Below are positions 46,441 through 54,694 of a stretch of DNA of 64,000 bases, one piece after another (the first letter of the stretch is position 1; each line of letters begins with the position of its first letter). A model generated the notes under the pieces. It searched no databases and was not told where the DNA came from. It was given only the letters and a program-made list of their open reading frames with translations. Origin of the DNA: Streptomyces hydrogenans (lineage in GTDB: Bacteria; Actinomycetota; Actinomycetes; Streptomycetales; Streptomycetaceae). The translations under genes and the position numbers were made by a program. The DNA is taken from contig NZ_BNBS01000031.1 of assembly GCF_014656075.1 (NCBI RefSeq), positions 1 through 64,000 on the forward strand, in the 5' to 3' direction.

Positions 46441-47016
46441 CGGGGCGGCTCCTCACGGGTCGGGAGTCCCCACCGGTCAGGACTCCGCGCCGGGGTCGGG
46501 AGTCCTCACGGCGGGGAGGGACGGCCGTGCCGTCTCCCTCGCGCTCCCGTCGTCTGTGCTTCCCACCGTGCTGCCTGACCGCCCGGGGCGCACGCCGGAG
46601 AGCCGCGGCTCGGAACCCGCGACCGGCGTACGGCTCCGGGGCTTCGCGCTCGGAGCCGTAAGCCGGTCGCCGGGGCTTCGCGCCCGGGGCCGCACGCCGG
46701 TCGCCGGGCCTTCGCGCCCGGAGCCGTACGCCAGCCACGGGGGCTTCGCGCTCAGGGCTGTACGCCAGCCACGGGGGCTTCGCGCTCGGAGCCGTACGCC
46801 GGCCGCCGGGGCCTCGCGCCCGGAGCCGCACGCCGGTCGGCGGGTCGCGGCGGACGGATCGGGTGAGAATGCGGGCATGTGGGCCCTCTTCGACGCCCCC
46901 GGGCGTCCCGGTCGCCGTCGGCGGACCGGACCAGGCGGCGCGGCGGCCCGGTCGCGTCGCGGTTCCATGACGTCCGTCAATGTCACGATACGCCTCCGGG
47001 GCGAGGGGCCGGAACC
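46441..47016. other. Intergenic region with tandem repeat array
   Basis: The 576-bp gap between divergent RidA and acyl-CoA ligase genes. It carries the 34-bp repeat array (46639-46842), degenerate related sequence upstream (about 46596-46638), and GGTCGGGAGTCC(T/C)CAC copies at 46458-46468 and 46496-46508. Near 46986 a GATACG could be a -10 for the ligase gene. No gene supported. Confidence 0.6.
46639..46842. repeat. Six tandem 34-bp hairpin repeats
   Basis: Units start at 46639, 46673, 46707, 46741, 46775 and 46809. The consensus begins GGGCTTCGCGCYCGGAGCCG, then TACGCC and a variable GGTCGCCG-like end. Each unit contains an 18-nt hairpin GGCTTCG-CGCC-CGGAGCC (one G-T pair). The period is not a multiple of three, so it is not a protein repeat. 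Confidence 0.85.
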
Positions 47017-48684
47017 GTGGAGCTGACGCCTTCCGGGCACGTCGACGGCTTCGCCCGCGAGCGCCTGCCGCCGGCCGCGCAGTGGCCGCGGCTGGTCTTC
47101 GAGCTGCCCGGGCTCGACTACCCCGAACGGCTCAACTGCGCCGCCGAACTCCTCGACCGGACGGCGGAACGGTTCGGCGCCGGGCGGCCCGCCTTCCACG
47201 ACGGGGAGGGCGGCAGCTGGAGCTACGGTGAGCTGCGCGAGCGCGTGGACCGCGTCGCCCGGGTGCTCACCGGCGAGCTGGGACTGCGGCCCGGCCATCG
47301 CGTCCTGCTGCGCGGGCCCACCACACCGTGGCTCGCCGCCTGCTGGCTCGCCGTCGTGAAGGCCGGCGGGATCGCCGTCACCGTCCCGGCCCAGCAGCGG
47401 GCCGCCGAGCTGGCCGTCGTCGCCGGGACGGCCGCCTGCTCCCTCGCCCTGTGCGACGCCGGGGCGCTCGACGAACTGCGCGCCGCCCGCGTCCCGGGCC
47501 TGACGGTCGTCCCGTACGGCGGCGGCGGGCCCGGCGACCTCCTCGCCCGCGCCGGGCGCGGGCCCGCCCGCCCCTACCGCGCGGCGGACACGGCCGCCGA
47601 CGACGTCGCCCTGATCGCCTTCACCTCCGGCACCACCGGCCGCCCCAAGGGCTGCGTCCACTTCCACCGGGACGTCCTGGCCGCCGCCGACACCTTCTCC
47701 GCCGAGGTCCTGCGGCCCCGCCCGGACGACGTCTTCGCCGGCTCCCCGCAGCTCGCCTTCACCTTCGGCCTCGGCGGCCTGCTGGTCTTCCCGCTCCGCG
47801 CGGGCGCCAGCGCCGTGCTGCTCGACCGGGCCGGGCCCCAGCAGCTGCTCGCGGCGATCGGCCGGCACCGGGTCTCGGTGCTCTTCACCGCGCCCACCGC
47901 CTACCGGGTGATGCTCGGCCTCCTCGACGGCGGCTCCCCCGCCGACCTGTCCTCGCTGCGCCGCTGCGTCTCGGCCGGCGAGGACCTCCCGGAGGCCGTC
48001 TGGACCGGCTGGTACGCCCGCACCGGGCTGCGGCTCATCAACGGCCTCGGCGCCACCGAACTGCTCCACATCTTCGTCGCCGCCGCCGACGCCGACAGCC
48101 GCCCCGGCACCACCGGCCGCCCCGTGCCGGGCTGGCAGGCCGCCGTCCTCGGCCCGGACGGCCGGCCCGTCCCCGACGGCCGGGAGGGGCTGCTCGCCGT
48201 GCGCGGCCCCGTGGGCTGCCGCTATCTGGCCGACCCCCACCCGACCGGGCACCGCTCGGCGGCCGGCCCGCGCCCGGCCGACCCCCGTCAGACGGAGTAC
48301 GTGCGGAACGGCTGGAACGTCACCGGCGACCGGTACGTCCGGGAGCCCGACGGCCGGTTCCGGTACGTCTCCCGCGCCGACGACATGATCATCTCGGCCG
48401 GGTACACGATCGCCGGGCCCCAGGTGGAGGAGGTGCTCCTCGGCCATCCGGACGTCGTCGAGGCGGCGGTCGTGGGCCGCCCCGACCCGCTGCGCGGCCA
48501 GATCGTCGTCGCCTACGCGGTGGTGCGGGACGGGGTCGCGCGGGACCCGGCCACCGCCGCCGCGCTGCGCTCCTTCGTGCGCGCCCGCCTCGCCCCGTAC
48601 AAGTCGCCCCGCGCCGTCGTCTTCGTGGACGCGCTCCCCCGCACCGCCACGGGCAAAATCCAGCGCCGCCGACTGCGCGGCTGA
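47017..48684 (+). CDS. Benzoate/aromatic acid-CoA ligase family protein
   Basis: The 555-aa ANL-superfamily enzyme has the AMP-binding P-loop LIAFTSGTTGRPKGCVHF (near residue 205), the A5-like segment INGLGATELLH, the hinge RYVSRADDMIISAGY, and the catalytic C-terminal Lys in RTATGKIQRRRL. The motif pattern fits benzoate-CoA ligase-type enzymes acting on aromatic or short carboxylates; the exact substrate is not readable. GTG at 47017 follows GAGGGGCCGG. A PaaX-type regulator lies 99 bp downstream, suggesting a role in aromatic acid use. Confidence 0.82.
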   Translation: MELTPSGHVDGFARERLPPAAQWPRLVFELPGLDYPERLNCAAELLDRTAERFGAGRPAFHDGEGGSWSYGELRERVDRVARVLTGELGLRPGHRVLLRGPTTPWLAACWLAVVKAGGIAVTVPAQQRAAELAVVAGTAACSLALCDAGALDELRAARVPGLTVVPYGGGGPGDLLARAGRGPARPYRAADTAADDVALIAFTSGTTGRPKGCVHFHRDVLAAADTFSAEVLRPRPDDVFAGSPQLAFTFGLGGLLVFPLRAGASAVLLDRAGPQQLLAAIGRHRVSVLFTAPTAYRVMLGLLDGGSPADLSSLRRCVSAGEDLPEAVWTGWYARTGLRLINGLGATELLHIFVAAADADSRPGTTGRPVPGWQAAVLGPDGRPVPDGREGLLAVRGPVGCRYLADPHPTGHRSAAGPRPADPRQTEYVRNGWNVTGDRYVREPDGRFRYVSRADDMIISAGYTIAGPQVEEVLLGHPDVVEAAVVGRPDPLRGQIVVAYAVVRDGVARDPATAAALRSFVRARLAPYKSPRAVVFVDALPRTATGKIQRRRLRG

Positions 48685-48771
48685 TCCGGAACGGCCCCGC
48701 GACCTCGGATCCCGCCGCCGCCGGACCCGACCGCGCCGCGGACCGGACCGCCGGGGCGGCCCGGAACGGCC

Positions 48772-48786
48772 TAAAGTGATCACGTG
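48772..48786 (+). promoter_or_regulatory. Leaderless promoter of the PaaX-type gene
   Basis: -10-like TAAAGT at 48772-48777 ends 6 bases before the GTG at 48784, so transcription should start at the initiation codon. The palindrome GTGATCAC (48777-48784) overlaps the start point and may be an operator. Confidence 0.5.
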
Positions 48787-49605
48787 GCCGAGCAGCACAC
48801 CCCCCGTTCCCTCATCGTCTCGCTCTACGGCGCCTACGGCCGACCGTCGGAGGAGACGCCGATGCCGGTGGCCGCGCTCATCCGGCTGCTCGCCGCGGTC
48901 GGCGTGGACGCCCCCTCGGTGCGCTCCTCCGTCTCGCGGCTCAAGCGGCGCGGGCTGCTGCTGCCCCGCCGGACCCCGGACGGCTCGGCGGGTTACGCAC
49001 TCTCCGACGACGCGCGCCGGCTCCTGGAGGACGGCGACCGGCGGATCTACGCCAGGACGGAGCCGTCCCTGGCGGACGGCTGGGTCCTCGCCGTCTTCTC
49101 CGTCCCCGAGCAGGAGCGGCACAAGCGGCACCTGCTGCGCTCCCGGCTCGCCCGGCTGGGCTTCGGGACGGCGGCGCCGGGCGTCTGGATCGCGCCGGCC
49201 CGGCTGTACGAGGAGACCCGCCACGCCCTGGAGCGGCTGGAGCTCTCGTCGTACGTGGACTTCTTCCGGGGCGACCACCTCGGCTACACGGCGACGGCGG
49301 AGGCGGTGGCCCGCTGGTGGGACCTGCCCGCGATCGCGCGGCTGCACGAGGAGTTCCTGGCCGGTCACGAGCCGGTCCTCGCGGCCTGGCGGGCGGCCCC
49401 GGGCACGGTGGAGGACGCCTACCGCGACTACCTCCTCACTCTCGACGCCTGGCGCCGGCTGCCGTACGCGGACCCGGTCCTGCCGCCCGAGCTGCTGCCC
49501 CCCGACTGGCCGGGACAGCGCTCGGCGGAGGTCTTCGCCGCGTTGCACGCGCTGCTGTGGGAGCGGGGCGCGGAGTACGTCCGGGCGGTGGAGAAGGACC
49601 TGTAG
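48784..49605 (+). CDS. PaaX family transcriptional regulator
   Basis: The 273-aa protein has an N-terminal winged HTH (SLIVSLYGAYGR and SVRSSVSRLKRRGLL), a central ferredoxin-like domain (WVLAVFSVPEQERHKRHLLRSRLARLGFG) and the C-terminal PaaX domain ending ALLWERGAEYVRAVE. PaaX repressors bind phenylacetyl-CoA or related acyl-CoA thioesters. The adjacent aromatic acid-CoA ligase could make the ligand; it is a likely target gene. The start is GTG with a probable leaderless transcript. Confidence 0.85.
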   Translation: MAEQHTPRSLIVSLYGAYGRPSEETPMPVAALIRLLAAVGVDAPSVRSSVSRLKRRGLLLPRRTPDGSAGYALSDDARRLLEDGDRRIYARTEPSLADGWVLAVFSVPEQERHKRHLLRSRLARLGFGTAAPGVWIAPARLYEETRHALERLELSSYVDFFRGDHLGYTATAEAVARWWDLPAIARLHEEFLAGHEPVLAAWRAAPGTVEDAYRDYLLTLDAWRRLPYADPVLPPELLPPDWPGQRSAEVFAALHALLWERGAEYVRAVEKDL

Positions 49606-49835
49606 GGGGAGGCCGGGACGACAGCGCCCGCACGCCCCTGCCCGCCGAAAGCCCTCCCGCTCGGCGGCTCGTCCAAGGTCCCGGGCCGGGAGGACCTGGG
49701 TCCCTCCGGGCCGGGCGGGGGGCCTCTGTGGCTGGATCTTGCCCCCCTATAGGGTTGAAACCCGGACGTCTCGGCTTCCGCTCCCCCGCCATCCGGACGC
49801 CCGCCCGCCACCACCCGGCGAAGGGATCCGCCCCC

Positions 49836-50363
49836 ATGCCCGAACTCACCGGCCCCGCACCCGGCCCTCCGGCCGCCGAGCCCGGGGCCACCTGGCGCGT
49901 CCACCTCCCCCGTACCACCGCCGCCGTCCCGATGGCCCGCGCCCTGATCCGCACCGCGCTCGGAGAGATCGACCCCGACGGGCCGGGCGCCGCCGACGGG
50001 CACGGCGGGCCGGACCGGTCCGGCCGGCCCGACCGCGACACGGCGGAGCTGCTCACCGCCGAGCTGGTGGCCAACGCGGTCGAGCACACCTCGGGCGAGG
50101 GAGCGATCGAGCTGGTCGTGGAGCTGTTCGCGGCGCCGGGCGGCTGTCAGATCGAGGTGCACGACCCGGATCCGGCCCGCCCCGGGCAGCTGGTCTGTCC
50201 GGATCCGGACGCCGAGGTCGACCCCTGGCAGGAGCACGGCCGCGGGCTGCTGCTGATCCGGGCGCTCAGCAGCGACTGCGGCCACCGCCCGACCGCGCAC
50301 GGCAAGGCCGTGTGGTTCACGCTCCCCCGGCTGCCCGCCCAGCGGCGTCCGCCGCGGGCGTGA
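49836..50363 (+). CDS. HATPase_c anti-sigma-like ATP-binding protein
   Basis: The 175-aa GHKL ATPase domain has an N-box TAELVANAVEHT, a G1-like IEVHDPDPARP and a G2 segment HGRGLLLIRAL, and no other domain. Such small proteins act as anti-sigma factor kinases (RsbW/SpoIIAB relatives), abundant in Streptomyces. A Gly/Asp-rich insert (about residues 48-65) separates the first helix. A -10-like TATAGG lies at 49748-49753, and AAGGGA precedes the ATG. Its last 47 bp overlap the convergent permease gene. Confidence 0.8.
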   Translation: MPELTGPAPGPPAAEPGATWRVHLPRTTAAVPMARALIRTALGEIDPDGPGAADGHGGPDRSGRPDRDTAELLTAELVANAVEHTSGEGAIELVVELFAAPGGCQIEVHDPDPARPGQLVCPDPDAEVDPWQEHGRGLLLIRALSSDCGHRPTAHGKAVWFTLPRLPAQRRPPRA

Positions 50364-51750
50364 GCGCGAGACGGGAGTGGCGGCGCCCGTAGACGGCGTA
50401 CAGGACGGCGCCGACGACGAGGAAGCAGGCGAAGACCAGCCAGGTCCGCCAGCCGGTGCCCCAGATCAGGTAGAGGCAGAAGCCGATGCCGAGGACCGGG
50501 CTCAGCGGGTAGAGCGGCACCTTGAAGGAGCGGCCGAGGCCGGGCTCGCGGCGGCGCAGCACCATCACCGCGAGGTTCACCACGGCCATGATCGCGAGGG
50601 TGCCGATGGTGGTGAGGTCCACGACGACGTCGAGCGGGGCGAAGGCGGCCGGGACGGCGAAGACGGCGGCGACGATCCAGGTGTTGGCGACGGGGGTGGA
50701 GGTCCTCGGGGAGACCCGTTCGAGGATCCGGGGCATCAGGCCGTCGCGGGACATCGCCATGAGGATGCGGGTCTGGCCGTACATCACGGCGAGCACCACG
50801 GAGGCGATGGCGACGACCGCGCCGAAGGCGATGACGCCGCCGCCGACGGACGAGCCGGTGACCTGGTCGACGACCAGCGAGAGCGCGGCGGGCTTGCCGG
50901 CGACCTCGTCGGCGCCGAGCGCGCCGATGGCGGCGAGGGCGACCGCGCAGTAGAGCACGGTGACGAGGCCGATGCAGATGAGGATCGCCAGCGGGATGTT
51001 CCGGCGCGGGTTCTTCACCTCCTCGCCGGCGGTGGTGATGGCGTCGAAGCCGATGTACGAGAAGAAGGCGACCGAGGCGCCGGCCGTGATGCCGGCCATG
51101 CCCTCGGTGGCGAACGGCGAGAGGTGCCCGGCCTCGAAGGCGGAGAAGCCGATCGCGCAGAAGACGATCAGGATGCCGATCTTCAGGACCGCCATGGCGG
51201 CGGTGGCGCGGGCGCTCTCGCGGACGCCGCGGACCAGCAGCGTCGCGGCCATCAGGATGACGACCACGGCGGGCAGGTTGATCACCCCGCCCTCGGCGGG
51301 ACCGGCGGCGAGGGCCTCGGGCAGCCGCAGGCCGGTGAGGCTGTGGAGGAGTTCGTCGAGGTACTGGCTCCAGCCGACGGCGACGGCCGAGACGGAGACG
51401 CCGTACTCCAGGAGCAGGCACCAGCCGACGAGGAAGGCGGCGCGCTCGCCGAGGCTCGCGTAGGCGAAGGAGTAGGACGATCCGGAGACCGGGATCGCTC
51501 CGCCGAGCTCGGCGAAGGAGAACGCGGTGAAGACGCAGGTGATCGCGGCCAGGACGAAGGAGACGACCACGGCGGGGCCCGCCTCGGCGACGCTGTCGGC
51601 GAGGCCGACGAAGATGCCGGTGCCGACGATCGCGCCGACGCCGAAGCACACGAGCTGGAAGAGGCCCATGGTGCGCTTGAGGCCGTGTCCCTCCAGGTCG
51701 GCGCCGGATTCGGCGATCAGCTGCTGGGGGGACTTGATCCGCGAGAACAT
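50317..51750 (-). CDS. APC-family amino acid permease
   Basis: The 477-aa protein has about 12 helices, with CFGVGAIVGTGIFVG in helix 1 and AFFSYIGFDAITTAGEEVKNPRRNIP in helix 6/loop, like CAT-type permeases. It is closely related in layout to the permease at 24967-26484. It lies downstream of arcA-arcB on the same strand, so arginine, ornithine or a related amino acid is a reasonable but unproved substrate. The 3' end overlaps the convergent HATPase gene by 47 bp. Confidence 0.88.
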   Translation of the reverse strand: MFSRIKSPQQLIAESGADLEGHGLKRTMGLFQLVCFGVGAIVGTGIFVGLADSVAEAGPAVVVSFVLAAITCVFTAFSFAELGGAIPVSGSSYSFAYASLGERAAFLVGWCLLLEYGVSVSAVAVGWSQYLDELLHSLTGLRLPEALAAGPAEGGVINLPAVVVILMAATLLVRGVRESARATAAMAVLKIGILIVFCAIGFSAFEAGHLSPFATEGMAGITAGASVAFFSYIGFDAITTAGEEVKNPRRNIPLAILICIGLVTVLYCAVALAAIGALGADEVAGKPAALSLVVDQVTGSSVGGGVIAFGAVVAIASVVLAVMYGQTRILMAMSRDGLMPRILERVSPRTSTPVANTWIVAAVFAVPAAFAPLDVVVDLTTIGTLAIMAVVNLAVMVLRRREPGLGRSFKVPLYPLSPVLGIGFCLYLIWGTGWRTWLVFACFLVVGAVLYAVYGRRHSRLALTPAADAAGRAAGGA

Positions 51751-51858
51751 GCGGCGCTTCTTCTCTCTGGTCTTGCATCCGGCGGGCCGACCGGCCGTAC
51801 ATCGGGTCTCTCACGCCCGGCCGTACGTCCGGTCACGCGGCCGGGCGCGCATGCGTGA

Positions 51859-51890
51859 GGGGGGTCCGGGCATGTATGCCCGGACCCCCC
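51859..51890. terminator. Terminator downstream of argF/arcB
   Basis: Perfect 15-bp stem (51859-51873 with 51876-51890) around GT, in the 237-bp gap before the permease gene. Confidence 0.7.
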
Positions 51891-51987
51891 TGAACGATGC
51901 GATGGTAGACCGTACGCCGCATATTCACCCAATCAGCCGCAAAGCCATGCCCTGGTGGGCGTGGCACTACGACCGGCGGGTGCGGCG

Positions 51988-53013
51988 CTACGACCCGGCG
52001 GGCGTCGGCGCGGGGCCGGCCAGGGTGGCGACGAGGACGGCCTTGATGGTGTGGAGCCGGTTCTCGGCCTCGTCGAAGACGACCGAGTGGGCCGACTCGA
52101 AGACCTCGTCGGAGACCTCCAGCTCGGTCAGCCCGTGCCGGTCGTGGACCTCGCGCGCGACCTTCGTGCCGAGGTCGTGGTAGGCGGGCAGGCAGTGCAG
52201 GAACTTGACGTCCGGGTTCCCGGTGGCGCGCAGCACGTCCATGGTGACGGAGTACGGGGAGAGGGCGGCGATCCGCTCGTCCCACACCTCCTTGGGCTCG
52301 CCCATGGAGACCCACACGTCGGTGACGACGAAGTCGGCGCCCAGGACGCCCTCGGCGACGGACTCGGTCAGGGTGAGCCGGGCGCCGCTCGCCTCGGCCA
52401 GCTCACGGGCGGCGGCGACGACCTCCTCGGCCGGCCAGTACGCCTCGGGCGCGACGATCCGGACGTCCATGCCGAGCAGGGCACCGGTGACGAGGTAGGA
52501 GTTGCCCATGTTGAAGCGGGCGTCGCCGAGGTAGGCGAAGGTGATCGACTCCAGCGGCTTGGCGCTGTGCTCGGTCATGGTGAGCACGTCGGCGAGCATC
52601 TGGGTGGGGTGCCAGTCGTCGGTCAGGCCGTTGAAGACGGGGACGCCGGCGAACTCGGCCAGCTCGTCCACGGTGGCCTGGCTGTCGCCCCGGTACTCGA
52701 TGCCGTCGAACATCCGGCCGAGGACGCGGGCGGTGTCCTTCACCGACTCCTTGTGCCCCATCTGGGAGCCGGAGGGGTCGAGGTAGGTGGTGGAGGCGCC
52801 CTGGTCGGCGGCGGCGACCTCGAAGGCGCAGCGGGTGCGGGTCGAGGTCTTCTCGAAGATCAGGGCGATGTTCTTGCCGGACAGCCGGCGCACCTCGGTG
52901 CCGGCCTTCTTGGCGGCCTTGAGCGCGGCGGCGAGGTCGATCAGGCCGCGGAACTCCTCGGCGGTGAAGTCCAGCTCCTTGAGGAAGTGGCGGCCGGAGA
53001 GGTCAGGGGCCAT
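51988..53013 (-). CDS. argF: Ornithine carbamoyltransferase
   Basis: The 341-aa enzyme has the carbamoyl-phosphate site FEKTSTRTRCAFEVA, the DWHPTQMLAD motif, the DVWVSMGE segment and the HCLPAYHD active-site motif. Adjacent arcA upstream on the same strand points to the catabolic direction (citrulline + Pi to ornithine + carbamoyl phosphate), so arcB would be an equally suitable name. ATG at 53013. The 151-bp gap to arcA holds a dyad that may be an ArgR or other operator. Confidence 0.93.
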   Translation of the reverse strand: MAPDLSGRHFLKELDFTAEEFRGLIDLAAALKAAKKAGTEVRRLSGKNIALIFEKTSTRTRCAFEVAAADQGASTTYLDPSGSQMGHKESVKDTARVLGRMFDGIEYRGDSQATVDELAEFAGVPVFNGLTDDWHPTQMLADVLTMTEHSAKPLESITFAYLGDARFNMGNSYLVTGALLGMDVRIVAPEAYWPAEEVVAAARELAEASGARLTLTESVAEGVLGADFVVTDVWVSMGEPKEVWDERIAALSPYSVTMDVLRATGNPDVKFLHCLPAYHDLGTKVAREVHDRHGLTELEVSDEVFESAHSVVFDEAENRLHTIKAVLVATLAGPAPTPAGS

Positions 53014-53114
53014 GGTGGGCGCTCCTCGGGTGGGTGCGGACGGGGACGGGCCGCACGGGGAACGGGCCGCGCGGCGGGGCGCCGCACGGCGAGGAGCCGC
53101 ACGAACGCTGGAAG

Positions 53115-53142
53115 TGTATACGCACTTTAGTATGCCTATACA
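53115..53142. promoter_or_regulatory. 28-bp dyad between arcA and argF/arcB
   Basis: Arms TGTATACGCA and TGCCTATACA are complementary except for one central position and flank CTTTAGTA. This A+T-rich island just upstream of the carbamoyltransferase gene is a promoter or operator candidate; the TGTATA ends recall ARG-box-like sequences but no firm match is claimed. Confidence 0.4.
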
Positions 53143-53164
53143 GTCTGGTGTCCTTACCGCCCGC

Positions 53165-54397
53165 TCACACCGCGTCCCGCACCACCGGGCAGCTCATGCA
53201 CCGCGGGCCGCCCCGGCCGCGCCCCAGCTCGCTCCCCGGGATCTCGATCACCTCGATGCCCCGTTTCCGCAGGTGCGTGTTGGTCGTGACGTTCCGCTCG
53301 TACGCCACCACCACCCCCGGCTCCACCGCCAGGACGTTGCAGCCGTCGTCCCACTGCTCCCGCTCCGCCGCGTGCACGTCCTGCGTGGCCGTCAGCACCC
53401 GCACGTCCTGGAGCCCCAGCGCGGCGGCGATCGCGCTGTGCATCTGCTCCGGCGGATGGTCCGTCACCCGCAGCGCCTGCCCCTCGTCACCCGGCTCGAT
53501 CGTGTACGAGCGCAGCATCCCGAGCCCCGCGTACTGGGTGAAGGTGTCCCCGTCCACCATCGTCATCACCGTGTCCAGGTGCATGAACGCCCGCCGCTTC
53601 GGCATGTCGAGCGCCACGATCGTCCGCGCCGAACCCGCCGCGAACAGCCCCCGCGCCAGCATCTCCACGGCCTGCGGGGTCGTCCGCTCGCTCATCCCGA
53701 TGAGCACCGCGCCGTTGCCGATGACGAGCACGTCGCCGCCCTCGATCGTCGAGGGGTAGTCCGCCTGCCCCTCCGACCAGTGGTGGAACGGCCCCGCCCC
53801 CGCGCCCGTGAAGAGCGGATGGTGCTTGTAGATCGCCTCGAAGTGCACCGTCTCGCGCTGCCGCGCCGGCCACTTCATCGCGTTGATCGACACCCCGTCG
53901 TAGATCCACGCCGAGGTGTCCCGGGTGAAGAGGTGGTTCGGCAGCGGGCCGAGCACGAAGTCGTCCAGCTCCAGCGCGTGGAAACGGACCGACGTCGGCT
54001 CCCGGTGCGCCGCCAGGAACTCCCGCTTGGTCATCCCGCCCACCAGCGCCTCCACCAGCGCCCCGGTCTCCAGCGAGTCGAAGGCGGCCCGCAGGTGGTC
54101 CGCGGCGAGCGGCCCGTACTCCTTCTCGTCGAAGACCCGGTCCAGGACCAGCGCCCGCGCCGCCGGCACCTCCAGCGCCTCCCCCAGCAGATCGCCGAAG
54201 AGATGCACCTCCACACCCCGGTCGCGCAGCACGTCCGCGAAGCCGTCGTGCTCCTGGCGGGCCCGCCGCACCCACAGCACGTCGTCGAAGAGCAGGGCGT
54301 CCTTGTTGGACGGGGTCAACCGCTTCAGCTCCAGATCCGGGCGGTGGAGGATCACGCGGCGGAGCCGGCCGGTCTCGGAGTCGACATGGAATCCCAT
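53165..54397 (-). CDS. arcA: Arginine deiminase
   Basis: The 410-aa enzyme hydrolyses arginine to citrulline and ammonia. It shows the conserved LFTRDTSAWIYDGVS, STIEGGDVLVIG, AFMHLDTVMTMVDGD (catalytic His and Asp region) and the C-terminal GRGRGGPRCMSCP with the nucleophilic Cys. The length fits bacterial ADI. It is followed by the carbamoyltransferase gene; carbamate kinase (arcC) is not in the window, so the ADI pathway is incomplete here. Confidence 0.95.
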   Translation of the reverse strand: MGFHVDSETGRLRRVILHRPDLELKRLTPSNKDALLFDDVLWVRRARQEHDGFADVLRDRGVEVHLFGDLLGEALEVPAARALVLDRVFDEKEYGPLAADHLRAAFDSLETGALVEALVGGMTKREFLAAHREPTSVRFHALELDDFVLGPLPNHLFTRDTSAWIYDGVSINAMKWPARQRETVHFEAIYKHHPLFTGAGAGPFHHWSEGQADYPSTIEGGDVLVIGNGAVLIGMSERTTPQAVEMLARGLFAAGSARTIVALDMPKRRAFMHLDTVMTMVDGDTFTQYAGLGMLRSYTIEPGDEGQALRVTDHPPEQMHSAIAAALGLQDVRVLTATQDVHAAEREQWDDGCNVLAVEPGVVVAYERNVTTNTHLRKRGIEVIEIPGSELGRGRGGPRCMSCPVVRDAV

Positions 54398-54694
54398 GCG
54401 CCCATCCTGACGGAGCGAACGCCCGCGCGCGTGGGACGCGCACGGCCGAATTCCGCACCACGGGCGGGGCGGTGGGGCTGGGGGGCGCCGGACTGTGGGG
54501 CGGGGGACCGGGTCCCGTACGGGGCGGGGCGTGGGTACGGGGGCGGTCGCAGAGTCGCGGGAACGGGGGCGGACGCGGAGCCGCGTACGGGCTCGGCCGG
54601 CTCCGCTCCGCGCACCGGCCAGGGGCCGGGTCCCCGTACAGGACCCGGCCCCTGGCCCGGGCCTGGGCCCGCCGCCCCTCCCGCGCCCTCCCCG

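Noticed and set aside
46639..46842. CRISPR array
   Set aside because: Repeats are directly adjacent with no unique spacers and no cas genes nearby; this is a simple tandem repeat.
46477..49548. A 1023-codon minus-strand frame through the repeat array and the CoA-ligase gene
   Set aside because: The repeat period of 34 bp is not divisible by three and the frame is antisense to an ANL enzyme and the PaaX gene.
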